Positions 7,927-15,935 of a stretch of DNA of 38,205 bases are shown piece after piece. Source of the DNA: an uncultured Clostridia bacterium. GTDB lineage: Bacteria; Bacillota; Clostridia; Lachnospirales; CAG-274. Below the pieces are notes generated by a model. That model had not been told where the DNA came from and did no database searches. It was given only the letters and a program-made list of their open reading frames with translations. Where the stretch lies: NCBI GenBank assembly GCA_947630725.1, contig CANRIS010000023.1, positions 1 through 38,205 of the forward strand, written 5' to 3'. The position numbers and the translations under genes were made by a program. Position 1 is the first letter of the stretch; the number at the start of each line of letters is the position of its first letter.

Positions 7927-8670
7927 TTACACCTTTGCCTTGACATCGCTGTTCTCTGTCCACCACGTCTTTTCCGTGTCGTCTTTGAACGTATGATTTT
8001 CAACGCATACTATTTTCTTGTACTGTTCGTTCGCCCACTTCGTTTCGGTATTATACACTTGTACGGGATTGCCGTTGTTCTTATACATCATATTGTCGCC
8101 AATCATCACAATTTGCTTGATGTATGAGACAGCCGCGTCCGTCGTCGCTTCAATGTCAATCGCCATAATGTCGGGATTGACCGTCACATCTTCGTTGAAC
8201 TTGATTTCAGTCCCGAAAGGTATGTCCGCGCTGTCGTCGGGCTTCGGGTCAAGCCTTGCGCTGTTTGTTATTGTGATAACCTTTTCCGCGTGCTCGTCCG
8301 TCGCCTTGACCTTGACCGTGAACTTTTTACCGTTGCCGTCAAGCACAAGATAGATATAATCTGCTCCGTCAAAATTTGCCTTTGTATAACTGTTTACCTT
8401 GCCGCTGTCTTTCTGCAATGTGACCGTCGCCGTGTCGTCCGCGCCTGTGACCGTCAATTTCAAAGCGATAAAGTTATTCACGCCTGTAAATCCGAACACA
8501 AAGCCGACTAAATCATCGCAATATTGCAACCGACCTGATACAGCTATTTTTGTGCCTGTACCCGATACAATCATATCGGGATTGGCAATCGTCTGCCCGC
8601 TGATTTCACCTGTCGCTTTCTCGATTTTAGTCTTTGTCTCAGCAGGCTTTGACGGTGACGGACTTACGCT
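7927..8670 (-). CDS. C-terminal extension of the major capsid protein, in the -1 frame
   Basis: This frame is open from the capsid slippery site at 8670 to a stop at 7927, 247 codons. The first ATG is at 8574, but the bases before it (AATCCCGAT) give no ribosome site. The codons upstream of it already read as a plausible protein linker (S-P-S-P-S-K-P-A-E-T-K-T-K, then G-E-I-S-G-Q-T). This points to expression only as a frameshift fusion with the capsid protein, total about 625 residues. Residues after the linker are beta-rich and Thr/Val-rich, suggesting Ig-like or decoration domains, followed by a domain ending W-W-T-E-N-S-D. A separately started 215-residue protein from 8574 is possible but weaker. 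Confidence 0.75.
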   Translation of the reverse strand, partial: SVSPSPSKPAETKTKIEKATGEISGQTIANPDMIVSGTGTKIAVSGRLQYCDDLVGFVFGFTGVNNFIALKLTVTGADDTATVTLQKDSGKVNSYTKANFDGADYIYLVLDGNGKKFTVKVKATDEHAEKVITITNSARLDPKPDDSADIPFGTEIKFNEDVTVNPDIMAIDIEATTDAAVSYIKQIVMIGDNMMYKNNGNPVQVYNTETKWANEQYKKIVCVENHTFKDDTEKTWWTENSDVKAKV

Positions 8671-9803
8671 TTTTTTGGCACATTAACCGTAACTGTTTCA
8701 GTCGCAGTCGGACCGTCAAGTTTGACCGTGCCAAACACTGCGGGAGCGTCATCTGCGGTCACTCTGTAAAGATACTCGCCGTATTGGAGCTTGTCGAACT
8801 CGATTGTTTCATTACCCGACTTTTCAAGGTCTCCGAGACGAACCTTTGCGTCGATACCGCTTGCTTCGGTATCTTGAACCGTAAACGTAACCTTGCCAGT
8901 GGTAACTTCACCCGAACCTTTAACAGCCGCGAACGGGAACCTCTTGCTCGCGTCGGGTTGAAGCGCATTAACAGGGTTAGGTATAGCCCAACCGCCACTC
9001 CACACAACACGGAGCGCTATCATGTCCTCTTGCGCCAAAGCGTGGACAACTTCCTTGGTCAACGGGTCTATAATCGTTGCCTCGGTCAAGACCTTCCACG
9101 TCACGTCCTCACGAATGGAATACACCGCTTGCGAGAAGTCACCTACGATGAGTTGTGCCTTGCTCTTATCCCATGCGCCATTCGTCACATAAGTACGAGG
9201 CAAGCTATCAACTTCCGTACCAGTGATAGGTCTACCGTTCTTATCAAGCATATTACGGAATGCCTTTTTCATGCTAACGCCGCTGATAAGATGATTGGGA
9301 ATATAATCGCTCTCTTCGACAAGTCCCATGGCGTCACTTATGTCAGTATACAGATTGTCTGTCGCTTCGACTATGTTGCCCATAGACAGGATAGACGTCA
9401 AAATGTCAGCTCTGTAACTTTCGGGCTTATCATCGCCAATAAAGACAGCCGCGTCAAACTTTTTGCCGATAGCCTCTTGCAAACGAGGTTTAATCGCGCC
9501 CCACAAATCAAAGCTCGCGTCATTATAATCGCGTTCTTTGACAGGGATAATCGCCGCAAGCTCTTCGGGGACAATATACACGTCGTCCCATGCTTGCTTT
9601 GTCATCTTCTTGAAACCGTTTGACTTTCCTACCCAAAACACCTCGGGAAGTGTGTCAACCACTTTCAATTTCAGTTCGTTACTCGACATATTTGGAAGTC
9701 TCGTAAACAACTGCATTGCCACGGAAGATTTAACAGCACCCTCCATGATTTCTTCGACTTCTTCGTGCGTAAACACGCCGCGCAAATCGTTTCTTGTTAT
9801 CAT
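8664..9803 (-). CDS. Major capsid protein (HK97 fold) with C-terminal beta domain
   Basis: 379 residues, start ATG 9803 behind GAGGAG. Position after scaffold and before connectors, and the segments Y-I-V-P-E-E-L-A-A-I-I-P-V, A-I-G-K-K-F-D-A-A-V-F-I-G-D and W-A-I-P-N-P-V-N-A-L, match HK97-type capsid proteins whose delta domain is replaced by a separate scaffold. Residues 1-300 would be the shell fold. Residues 300-379 (from V-T-T-G-K-V-T-F-T-V) look like an added Ig-like beta domain, probably displayed on the surface. The last codons, CCA AAA AAA GCG TAA, contain a -1 slippery heptamer. Confidence 0.92.
   Translation of the reverse strand: MITRNDLRGVFTHEEVEEIMEGAVKSSVAMQLFTRLPNMSSNELKLKVVDTLPEVFWVGKSNGFKKMTKQAWDDVYIVPEELAAIIPVKERDYNDASFDLWGAIKPRLQEAIGKKFDAAVFIGDDKPESYRADILTSILSMGNIVEATDNLYTDISDAMGLVEESDYIPNHLISGVSMKKAFRNMLDKNGRPITGTEVDSLPRTYVTNGAWDKSKAQLIVGDFSQAVYSIREDVTWKVLTEATIIDPLTKEVVHALAQEDMIALRVVWSGGWAIPNPVNALQPDASKRFPFAAVKGSGEVTTGKVTFTVQDTEASGIDAKVRLGDLEKSGNETIEFDKLQYGEYLYRVTADDAPAVFGTVKLDGPTATETVTVNVPKKA
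8670..8676 (-). promoter_or_regulatory. -1 frameshift site A AAA AAA at the end of the capsid gene
   Basis: The zero-frame codons are CCA AAA AAA GCG TAA (8678-8664), so the heptamer 8676-8670 fits X XXY YYZ, two codons before the stop. After a one-base slip the next codons are AGC GTA AGT CCG, in register with the 7927 frame (8670-8574 is a multiple of three). I see no strong stimulatory hairpin downstream; the nearby stop may suffice. Confidence 0.75.
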
Positions 9804-9806
9804 GCT

Positions 9807-10337
9807 TTACTCTCCTCTAAATTTTTTGTTAAGTTTTTGTGCTATTGAGGGCGCACTTGCCCCGCCTTTACTAACGTCAATCGCCGCCGCCCCTCTAAAA
9901 TACGTAGGCTGTTGCGGTTGTGCTATGAACTGCTGATTTTCTTTAAGATACTCCGATAGACATGATTTAAAGTCCTTTTCCTTTGTCACACCGCCTTTGC
10001 ATTTCGATACGACAAATTCTCTGAACTTCTCATCAACGCCTTGCGCCGCCGCTTCTGACATATATCCCGCTTCTATCTTTTCAGCTCTAAGCTGTTCGAC
10101 TTCCGCTTTCAAACTGTCATAATCCGCATACTTGCTGACGTCATTATCGACTTTCCATTTTTCAAATTCGTCTTTGCATTTATTGTACTCACCCGACAAT
10201 TTGTCAAATTTATACTTTTCAACAAACCCGCCCTGCTTCAAATCAACAAGTTTTACGTCTTTGTTTTCCGCAAGCCTCGCCTCGAATGTTGCATAGTCAA
10301 TGCTTTCATCTCCAAAAATCGCTTTCAATTCGTCCAT
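9807..10337 (-). CDS. Capsid scaffolding protein
   Basis: 176 residues from ATG 10337, preceded by GGAG with 7-nt spacing; a GTG at 10379 has no usable spacing. Residues 35-95 are highly charged coiled coil (Y-D-S-L-K-A-E-V-E-Q-L-R-A-E-K), the C-terminus is basic (A-Q-K-L-N-K-K-F-R), as in phage scaffolds of the gp20 / DUF4355-like type whose basic tail binds the shell. It lies directly before the capsid gene (three-base gap), in the expected order. It should direct prohead assembly and then leave. Confidence 0.85.
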   Translation of the reverse strand: MDELKAIFGDESIDYATFEARLAENKDVKLVDLKQGGFVEKYKFDKLSGEYNKCKDEFEKWKVDNDVSKYADYDSLKAEVEQLRAEKIEAGYMSEAAAQGVDEKFREFVVSKCKGGVTKEKDFKSCLSEYLKENQQFIAQPQQPTYFRGAAAIDVSKGGASAPSIAQKLNKKFRGE

Positions 10338-10394
10338 AAATTTGCTCCAAACCACTGATTTTATTAAACGACGGTTCACTCCGTCAACTGTGGG

Positions 10395-10491
10395 ACACGC
10401 ATTTTAACATCAGCGCGCAAGATGAATTTCAGGACGTGCATTTTAACATCAGCACGTTAGATGAATTGCGTACATTTTAACACCTGCACGC
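10395..10491 (-). ncRNA. Three tandem hairpins with a conserved 12-nt loop in the scaffold/capsid leader
   Basis: Minus-strand hairpins at 10491-10468, 10457-10434 and 10418-10395. Each has a 6-bp stem around a 12-nt loop: TGATGTTAAAAT in two, AGGTGTTAAAAT in one. Stems differ but still pair: GCGTGC/GTACGC, ACGTGC/GCACGT, GCGCGC/GCGTGT (G-T wobbles). The spacers share an AATTCATCT-like sequence. They lie between a promoter at 10514-10543 and the scaffold start, so they should be in that transcript. Conserved loop with changing stems suggests an RNA-protein binding site; DNA operators are an alternative. Confidence 0.65.
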
Positions 10492-10513
10492 TCGGTGAAA
10501 TTCCTATACTTAC

Positions 10514-10543
10514 AGTATAGCCGATAAACAGCTATCTTGTCAA
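10514..10543 (-). promoter_or_regulatory. Promoter for scaffold/capsid operon
   Basis: TTGACA (10543-10538), 18-nt spacer, TATACT (10519-10514) on the minus strand, in a 172-base gap inside the structural operon. It lacks the TGn extended -10 of the early promoters. Predicted start near 10507. Confidence 0.65.
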
Positions 10544-10551
10544 CGCCTTTT

Positions 10552-10794
10552 TTACAATTTCTTTACCAATCGCGACACTTTTCCCGTTTCAGCTTCTGCC
10601 TCGCTAAAATACGTTGTGTGTTCTTGATAAATGTATATCGGCGCAGACGGACGAGGCTCTGCCGTTTTCTGTAAAACGATTGTCCCGTCTGTCATTTCTA
10701 TCTTGCGCACGTACATCTTGCGCACCTTGCCACTCTCTTCCTTAATATACCGCACCTTTTCAGGGTCTTCTATTCGCTGATTTATACTTATCAT
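10552..10794 (-). CDS. Small protein between minor head protein and scaffold
   Basis: 80 residues, overlapping the minor head gene by four bases (ATGA type), and ending just before the capsid-operon promoter. Residues 5-45 are charged beta-type sequence (V-R-K-M-Y-V-R-K-I-E-M-T-D-G-T-I-V-L); the middle has R-P-S-A-P-I-Y-I-Y. I do not recognise the family. Location suggests a role in head assembly or a cargo protein. Confidence 0.75.
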   Translation of the reverse strand: MISINQRIEDPEKVRYIKEESGKVRKMYVRKIEMTDGTIVLQKTAEPRPSAPIYIYQEHTTYFSEAEAETGKVSRLVKKL

Positions 10795-11609
10795 TTTTCG
10801 TCTTTCCTCTTGCTAAATGTCACCATTACACACCGACAATTGATTGTGTTTTCCGCACTCGCTCCAAGGCTTATATCCCCTGGATACATCATTTCTTCGC
10901 CGCCGACAACAAACGGCTCATCAATAGGAACTTCTTGCCCGTCTGCTTCCGCGTGTTCATCTCTCGTCCTGCCGTCCTCTGTCGCTACCCACCGTTTCCA
11001 CATATTAAATCCAAGCTCTTTGCCGCGTTCTCCTACCGCTTGATGTGCGCTGTTCTCAACGCGCGTCGTTTCCGTCCTCGCAATACGTATCGTGTTTTTG
11101 AGATACCCCTCCGCAACACTTTTGATACGCTTCGCCATATTCGGAATGCTCTCGCCTTTCAAAATCGACGTTATCATCTCGCTTTCAAGCCTGCGCGTCA
11201 ATGCCGCCTTGTCCAAGTCCCCCGCTATTGATAACTTCGTAAACGGATTGACCTCGCCTGTGAGTATGTTTTTGACCGCCGTATTGTCCAAAAGCGAAAA
11301 GCCGAGCCTCTCTGCGTCCGCATTGTAGTTGACCTTGAAAATGTTCGCCGCCGACTTCGTCACAAAGCCTGTCGCAACCTTGTTTGTGTCTTTCAAAACG
11401 TCTGACATCTGCAAACACAAATTCGTCAACCGCTCATTCTCTGCCAACAAAGCCAACTTTTGCTGTGGGGATAGGTTTGGATTGAGTGCCAGCTTCTCTG
11501 CGATTTTAGCCATTTGCCCGCGCATTTCGTTGTACGCTTTTGTGTACTCTGCCTTTATGCGCTTCTCTAAGGCTTTCAGCTCCTTTTCAGTCCAAGCGTG
11601 AGTATTCAT
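10791..11609 (-). CDS. Minor head protein (SPP1 gp7 / Mu gpF-like)
   Basis: 272 residues, overlapping the portal stop. The N-terminal 90 residues are helical; the C-terminal half carries the family pattern A-R-T-E-T-T-R-V-E-N-S-A (about 178-189), W-V-A-T-E-D-G-R-T-R-D-E-H (about 209-221) and T-I-N-C-R-C-V-M (about 258-265). This is the Mu F-like domain found in head morphogenesis proteins associated with the portal and injected or packaged with DNA in SPP1. Gene order portal, this protein, scaffold, capsid is as in SPP1-like phages. Confidence 0.9.
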   Translation of the reverse strand: MNTHAWTEKELKALEKRIKAEYTKAYNEMRGQMAKIAEKLALNPNLSPQQKLALLAENERLTNLCLQMSDVLKDTNKVATGFVTKSAANIFKVNYNADAERLGFSLLDNTAVKNILTGEVNPFTKLSIAGDLDKAALTRRLESEMITSILKGESIPNMAKRIKSVAEGYLKNTIRIARTETTRVENSAHQAVGERGKELGFNMWKRWVATEDGRTRDEHAEADGQEVPIDEPFVVGGEEMMYPGDISLGASAENTINCRCVMVTFSKRKDEK

Positions 11610-13081
11610 CTAGCCTCGCCCTCTTCCGCGCTTCCTGTGCCATTCTGCGCGCCCTCATCGGCATTTTCGGCTTGCATATACGTTTCCGCGTCATCAATTG
11701 TAACGCTGTCTATCTCATCAATCTTGCGCTGTGCCGTTTCCAAGTCCTCATTGTACCACTTCGCACGGAACTCTGCCTTGCTCATCACGTTCATCGCCAC
11801 GTCAAGCCTGTCGCTCTCTTTTTCTGCGCCCTTATCCTCTATAATGCTGTCATCAAACTTGATTTCAATATTCGTCGTTTCGTCCATTCGCATTGTCGTA
11901 AAAGTGTTCGCCGCGTAAATGATAGCCTTTACAAGCGTTACAAGCGCGTCCTCTATCAATATCTCATGTTTTTTCTTATTGCGGAACATTTCGCTATTTT
12001 CACTCACGACCTGTGTCGCTGTCGCAATACCGCCCGTGTCATATCTGTAATGCTGAGTACCAAATCCGCAATTATAAGATAATAGATTGAGCTGATTTTG
12101 CAAAGCAAGCTGATGTTCGTTTATCCTCAAAGCCTGCGTGCTGTCATTGATATATGACTTCCCGTCATCATCTTCGGGCAACATGTAGAATGCTACGTCG
12201 TTGCTGTCGAACGTCTTTTCAACATCGCCTGTCTCTTCATTATACGACCTTGTTTTTGTGCTGATGAATATACGCTTTTTGCCGAGCGCGAACTCATTTT
12301 GATAGCTGTCAAATATCAAGTCGATTGATTTCAAAACATCAATAGAATTCGCGAATACCGATATCCCCAACGGATTGTCAATGTCAATGTTGTTCGCAAC
12401 GTTCGGCTTCAAAATATAGAACCACGGCAAAGTATTGTTCGTGTAAAACACATATGACTTATCCGTGTCGACCGTTAAGTTATCTTCGGTTATGCCGTCG
12501 CATACAAAATTGTGTATCTCATAAAAGCCTTGTTCATTTTTTATGTGCGCCGCGATATAAGTATGTTTGCTGTCTATTGATACGAACGCGCATTCCGTCA
12601 CTTTGTCATCTTCAAAAGTCAACGGCTTGATTTTTGTCGCGTTTATGAATTGTATATCTATCTTCGGCAAGTAAGACGGCAACACGCGCCCCTCGCTATC
12701 CCTAATCATGCCCGTTACGTTTATCACAAACGCACCCATTCCAAGCGCAAACGTCTTTTCTATACCCTCGTTCGCCCTGCGCCAAAATGAACACTCACGC
12801 AATATGTTATTCAACACTTCCTGCGAGGCTTCATCGCCGAGCGTTATGTCCGTCTTTTCATTGATAAGCAAATTCGCCCAATCTTCACACACCTTTTTCG
12901 CCATGCCAAGCGAATAGCGCGTCTGCGGCACGTATTTCTTGCCGTTCCATATCCTGTAATTATGGAATGCCGCACTCTTGCCTTGATACCAATCATTCCA
13001 CATTGATATGTAGCTCGAATTGTCGTAAAGCTCTACGTTGTCCCTGCCTGTTGTGAGCTCAATAACTTCTGCTAACTTCAT
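11606..13081 (-). CDS. Portal protein (SPP1/A118-type)
   Basis: 491 residues, ATG 13081 behind GGAGG, 14 bases after large terminase. Features agree with SPP1/A118-type portals: N-terminal W-Y-Q-G and the R-Y-S-L-G-M-A-K-K-V-C-E-D-W-A-N-L-L-I-N-E segment (about 57-77), a beta-rich wing, the helical stem region around 330-380 with a G-I-A-T-A-T-Q-V motif, and an acidic, low-complexity C-terminus. It forms the dodecameric DNA channel at one capsid vertex. Confidence 0.92.
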   Translation of the reverse strand: MKLAEVIELTTGRDNVELYDNSSYISMWNDWYQGKSAAFHNYRIWNGKKYVPQTRYSLGMAKKVCEDWANLLINEKTDITLGDEASQEVLNNILRECSFWRRANEGIEKTFALGMGAFVINVTGMIRDSEGRVLPSYLPKIDIQFINATKIKPLTFEDDKVTECAFVSIDSKHTYIAAHIKNEQGFYEIHNFVCDGITEDNLTVDTDKSYVFYTNNTLPWFYILKPNVANNIDIDNPLGISVFANSIDVLKSIDLIFDSYQNEFALGKKRIFISTKTRSYNEETGDVEKTFDSNDVAFYMLPEDDDGKSYINDSTQALRINEHQLALQNQLNLLSYNCGFGTQHYRYDTGGIATATQVVSENSEMFRNKKKHEILIEDALVTLVKAIIYAANTFTTMRMDETTNIEIKFDDSIIEDKGAEKESDRLDVAMNVMSKAEFRAKWYNEDLETAQRKIDEIDSVTIDDAETYMQAENADEGAQNGTGSAEEGEAR

Positions 13082-13095
13082 CTATCCCTCCGCGT

Positions 13096-14415
13096 TTAAA
13101 ACCTGCTTAACTCATTCATATACGGCTCTATGCTGTATTCGAGCGCGTCTATACTGTCTTGGTCATGACTGCCGTCATCTAACCGTTCATCAGGGTGTCG
13201 CACGTCCCAAGTAGCCTCACAAAGCGCGTCTGCAACTGTCTGCGCCCCTTTACACCACGCGAACCGCTCTTGTGCTATCAACTTGTTGACAAGTTTTATG
13301 CGGTCATTTATCGGGCGTTTCATAGCGTTTAGCACCGTCACACGCAAGCCCTGCCGCAAAGCCGTATTCTTCAAGCCTCGTATCAATATCTGCTCTGCGC
13401 TGTCTGCTCGCACCTCAAAAGCCTTTCCATACGCATTGTAACACTCTTTTACGAATAATGCAAACAAATTGTTTAATTCTTCGGGGTTTATTTCCTGCGC
13501 TATTCTTTGACTGCGTAAAACTACCACTTTTTGAAAACCTCTCGTAAAGCCTGTACACACAAACGCCGTTGCCGAGCCATTGCCACCAAAGTCCACGCCT
13601 ATGTTGCATATAATCAAATCACGCTTTGCTTCTGCCTCGCTCATCAAATACTTTTCGGGCGTATCTGCAAACTGCCTGTAAATCAAGCCCTCTGCCACAC
13701 ACCTTTCGCCGAGAATATCACGCTTGTACCATATGCTGTTTCTATCATACTGCGCCTCAATCTCCGCAAGCCTTTCCTCGCTTATTGAAAGGTTATCCCT
13801 CAAAGTAAAATGCTCATAGTTGTACCCGCTTGTAAACACATCGCTGTTTTTGTATGCGTCGATATAGTCTGCGTAAATCGGGTGTCGAGGATTGCACGGG
13901 TTTAAGTCCCACAATATGCGTGGGTTTTGACTTGCAAGCTGTCTGCCCATTGCTACCTTGATAAAGCTCTCCCTGCTATCATCGCTGTCATAATGTTCGT
14001 TTATTTCCGTCGCTATCCAAATACCGTAGCTGTTACCGAGGATTTTCTTGTAACTGTCCGCTTTCCCTCCGCCTGCAAATATGACAACCTTTTCGCCTGT
14101 CTTTGTGTAAATATACAAACACTCATTGCCCTTGTACTTGCCCCACTTGCACCGCCCACGGAATAGATTTTCCAAACCAAAGCCGTTGCAAGCTCCTATA
14201 TTCAACTTCGCATTGCCTATCGTGCTACCGCTTGCAAGGTGTATCTTATCGGGCGTATCTTCAAGTATGGCGGCGGCTATGATACAATTATCAATCGTCT
14301 TTCCGCTTCTAATACTCCCCTCTGCCACGCTCATCTTGCATTGCAAGGCATTGTGTATATACCGCTTATGCTTTGCGCTAAACGGTGACCATTCAATCGT
14401 CTGAACCGCTCTCAT
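13096..14415 (-). CDS. terL: Terminase large subunit
   Basis: 439 residues, overlapping the small subunit by 23 bases. ATPase domain: Walker A G-S-I-R-S-G-K-T at 33-40, hydrophobic beta strand ending in Walker B-like I-W-I-A-T-E-I-N-E near 131-139, and an L-N-P-C-N-P motif near 170-175 typical of the PBSX-type family. Nuclease domain: acidic residues in V-D-F-G-G (D274), R-A-D-S-A-E (D337, E340) and S-H-D-Q-D-S-I-D (D419, D422). It pumps DNA into the prohead through the portal. Length is typical for the Firmicute siphophage family. Confidence 0.95.
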   Translation of the reverse strand: MRAVQTIEWSPFSAKHKRYIHNALQCKMSVAEGSIRSGKTIDNCIIAAAILEDTPDKIHLASGSTIGNAKLNIGACNGFGLENLFRGRCKWGKYKGNECLYIYTKTGEKVVIFAGGGKADSYKKILGNSYGIWIATEINEHYDSDDSRESFIKVAMGRQLASQNPRILWDLNPCNPRHPIYADYIDAYKNSDVFTSGYNYEHFTLRDNLSISEERLAEIEAQYDRNSIWYKRDILGERCVAEGLIYRQFADTPEKYLMSEAEAKRDLIICNIGVDFGGNGSATAFVCTGFTRGFQKVVVLRSQRIAQEINPEELNNLFALFVKECYNAYGKAFEVRADSAEQILIRGLKNTALRQGLRVTVLNAMKRPINDRIKLVNKLIAQERFAWCKGAQTVADALCEATWDVRHPDERLDDGSHDQDSIDALEYSIEPYMNELSRF

Positions 14416-14854
14416 CGTCTTTCAACATATCGGCAAGCCCTGTCAAGTCCTCGACTTCCCTATCTTCGCCAAACGCATTCTTGATTTTCTGCTCCTCTGC
14501 CTTAACAAGCCGTGTTTCTTGCTTCGTCTTTGCAATCTTTGCTTCCGTTTCGGGGTCTTGCCCTGTCAACTTGACATACATTTCCATTGCTTTTAAGTCG
14601 CCTTTCGTCATCTGCTCAATCAACTTCACCGCTACCAACGTACTGTTTACAAGGTCATCGTCCGAAAATCCCATTTTTTTGAGTTGCTCCGCTTGCTTGT
14701 CCGAAACAGCAAAAGACGACCATTGTTTGAGGATATTGCCAATGGTCTTTTTCTTCGCTCTTGCCTCACCGCTTGCCTTGCCGCCCTTTGCGCCGTATTC
14801 CCGAGCTTCTTCCGAGGTTGGCACTCTTAAATTGTCCTGTCCTTTTCTCGCCAT
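14393..14854 (-). CDS. terS: Terminase small subunit
   Basis: 153 residues, starting one base after the methyltransferase stop (TAAAATG). The N-terminus has the basic A-R-E-Y-G-A-K-G-G-K-A-S-G-E-A-R pattern (about 16-31) common in small terminases of Firmicute phages, followed by a helical region (D-D-L-V-N-S-T-L-V-A-V-K-L-I, L-K-A-M-E-M-Y-V-K-L-T-G) for oligomerisation and an acidic C-terminus that would contact the large subunit. It recognises the packaging site; that site is often near or in this gene, but I cannot identify it. Confidence 0.88.
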   Translation of the reverse strand: MARKGQDNLRVPTSEEAREYGAKGGKASGEARAKKKTIGNILKQWSSFAVSDKQAEQLKKMGFSDDDLVNSTLVAVKLIEQMTKGDLKAMEMYVKLTGQDPETEAKIAKTKQETRLVKAEEQKIKNAFGEDREVEDLTGLADMLKDDESGSDD

Positions 14855-14855
14855 T

Positions 14856-15935
14856 TTAGGCTATTTTTACCGCCTTTCTCCCTGTAAATTGTTCCCAACG
14901 TTTAATAATCACATCACAATATTTATTATCAATCTCGCACATATAGCACTTTCGCTCTAACTGTTCACAAGCAATCATTGTAGAGCCACTACCGCCGAAT
15001 AGGTCAAGGACTGTTTCTCGCTCTCTGCTACTTGTTTTTATTGCTCTGCAACACAAAGCAATCGGTTTAGGCGTTGCGTGTCCACCTGTTTGTTTTCTCT
15101 CCTCTGCGCTTGTCCTTGAAAAATGCCACACATTATTCATATTATCGTGCGTATTGTCAAAATAAGCACGAGTAGAATACCATTCTTCTTTTATCTTTTC
15201 GTATTCTTCTTTTATCGTGCCATATTCAACTCCAAAAGCATTTATATTGTTTTTTACGCAATACGCTTGTAATTTTTTATAATTTTCTTTCGTCATCAAA
15301 TCCCATTGGCTTTTTGTAAACCAATGAGAAAACATACCAACGCCGCAAATCTCTTTTACTTTTTTAGCATCAATATTTGCTTTCTTTGCTTGTTCTTCAA
15401 GCCAAGAACGAACAGGCTCGTATCCCTCAAAATAGTTATCCGCATTATTATTAAAGCCTTGAACTCCACACATTACAAAAAGACATTTTTCATCAGCCGC
15501 CGCATAAGAACGCATATTTTCATCATTTTGATTTTGCCCAAGCCCTTTGTCCCAAGTCAAAAGATTTCTAAAAGTTATCTCTTTTTTCTCTATATAAGGC
15601 AATAATATAAAAGCATATATGCGCATAAGGCTTTCATCTATTCCCCAACAATACCAAGAACCGTTTTCTTTTGTAAACTCAAACGAAAGCGGTATCCATT
15701 TTTTATTAAATTCAAGCAAATCATTTTGATTTTGATTATCGTTGTTTACGCCTTTGCTCTCAAATCCGCAACCATACGGCGGGTCAGTAAATACCATATC
15801 CGCTTTTGCGCCGTTCATAAGCCGCTCAATCGTCGCTCTGTCCGTGCTATCGCCGCAAATAAGGCGGTGGGAATGAATTTCGCTTTCGTCATATTCTGCT
15901 GTATGTCCACATTCACACGTTATCTTTATTTTCAT
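14856..15935 (-). CDS. DNA methyltransferase (N4/N6, beta class), C-terminal half of a split ParB-methyltransferase
   Basis: 359 residues. Motif order is T-D-P-P-Y-G at 50-55, a target-recognition region (about 90-280), then L-D-L-F-G-G-S-G-S-T at 310-319, the beta-class order for amino-methyltransferases acting on A or C. The first residues, I-T-C-E-C-G-H-T-A-E-Y-D-E followed by H-R-L-I-C-G-D-S, look like the second half of a zinc ribbon and the usual junction after a ParB domain; the first half ends the ParB gene at 16597. A ribosome site (GGAG, 7 nt before ATG) lies inside the end of the HNH gene. The recognition region is AT-rich, suggesting it was swapped in. Target sequence unknown. Confidence 0.9.
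   Translation of the reverse strand: MKIKITCECGHTAEYDESEIHSHRLICGDSTDRATIERLMNGAKADMVFTDPPYGCGFESKGVNNDNQNQNDLLEFNKKWIPLSFEFTKENGSWYCWGIDESLMRIYAFILLPYIEKKEITFRNLLTWDKGLGQNQNDENMRSYAAADEKCLFVMCGVQGFNNNADNYFEGYEPVRSWLEEQAKKANIDAKKVKEICGVGMFSHWFTKSQWDLMTKENYKKLQAYCVKNNINAFGVEYGTIKEEYEKIKEEWYSTRAYFDNTHDNMNNVWHFSRTSAEERKQTGGHATPKPIALCCRAIKTSSRERETVLDLFGGSGSTMIACEQLERKCYMCEIDNKYCDVIIKRWEQFTGRKAVKIA

Noticed and set aside
10395..10491. CRISPR array or replication iterons at the triple repeat
   Set aside because: Only three units, imperfect, with no unique spacers and no cas genes. Changing stems with a fixed loop suit RNA hairpins better than iterons, though DNA sites are not excluded.
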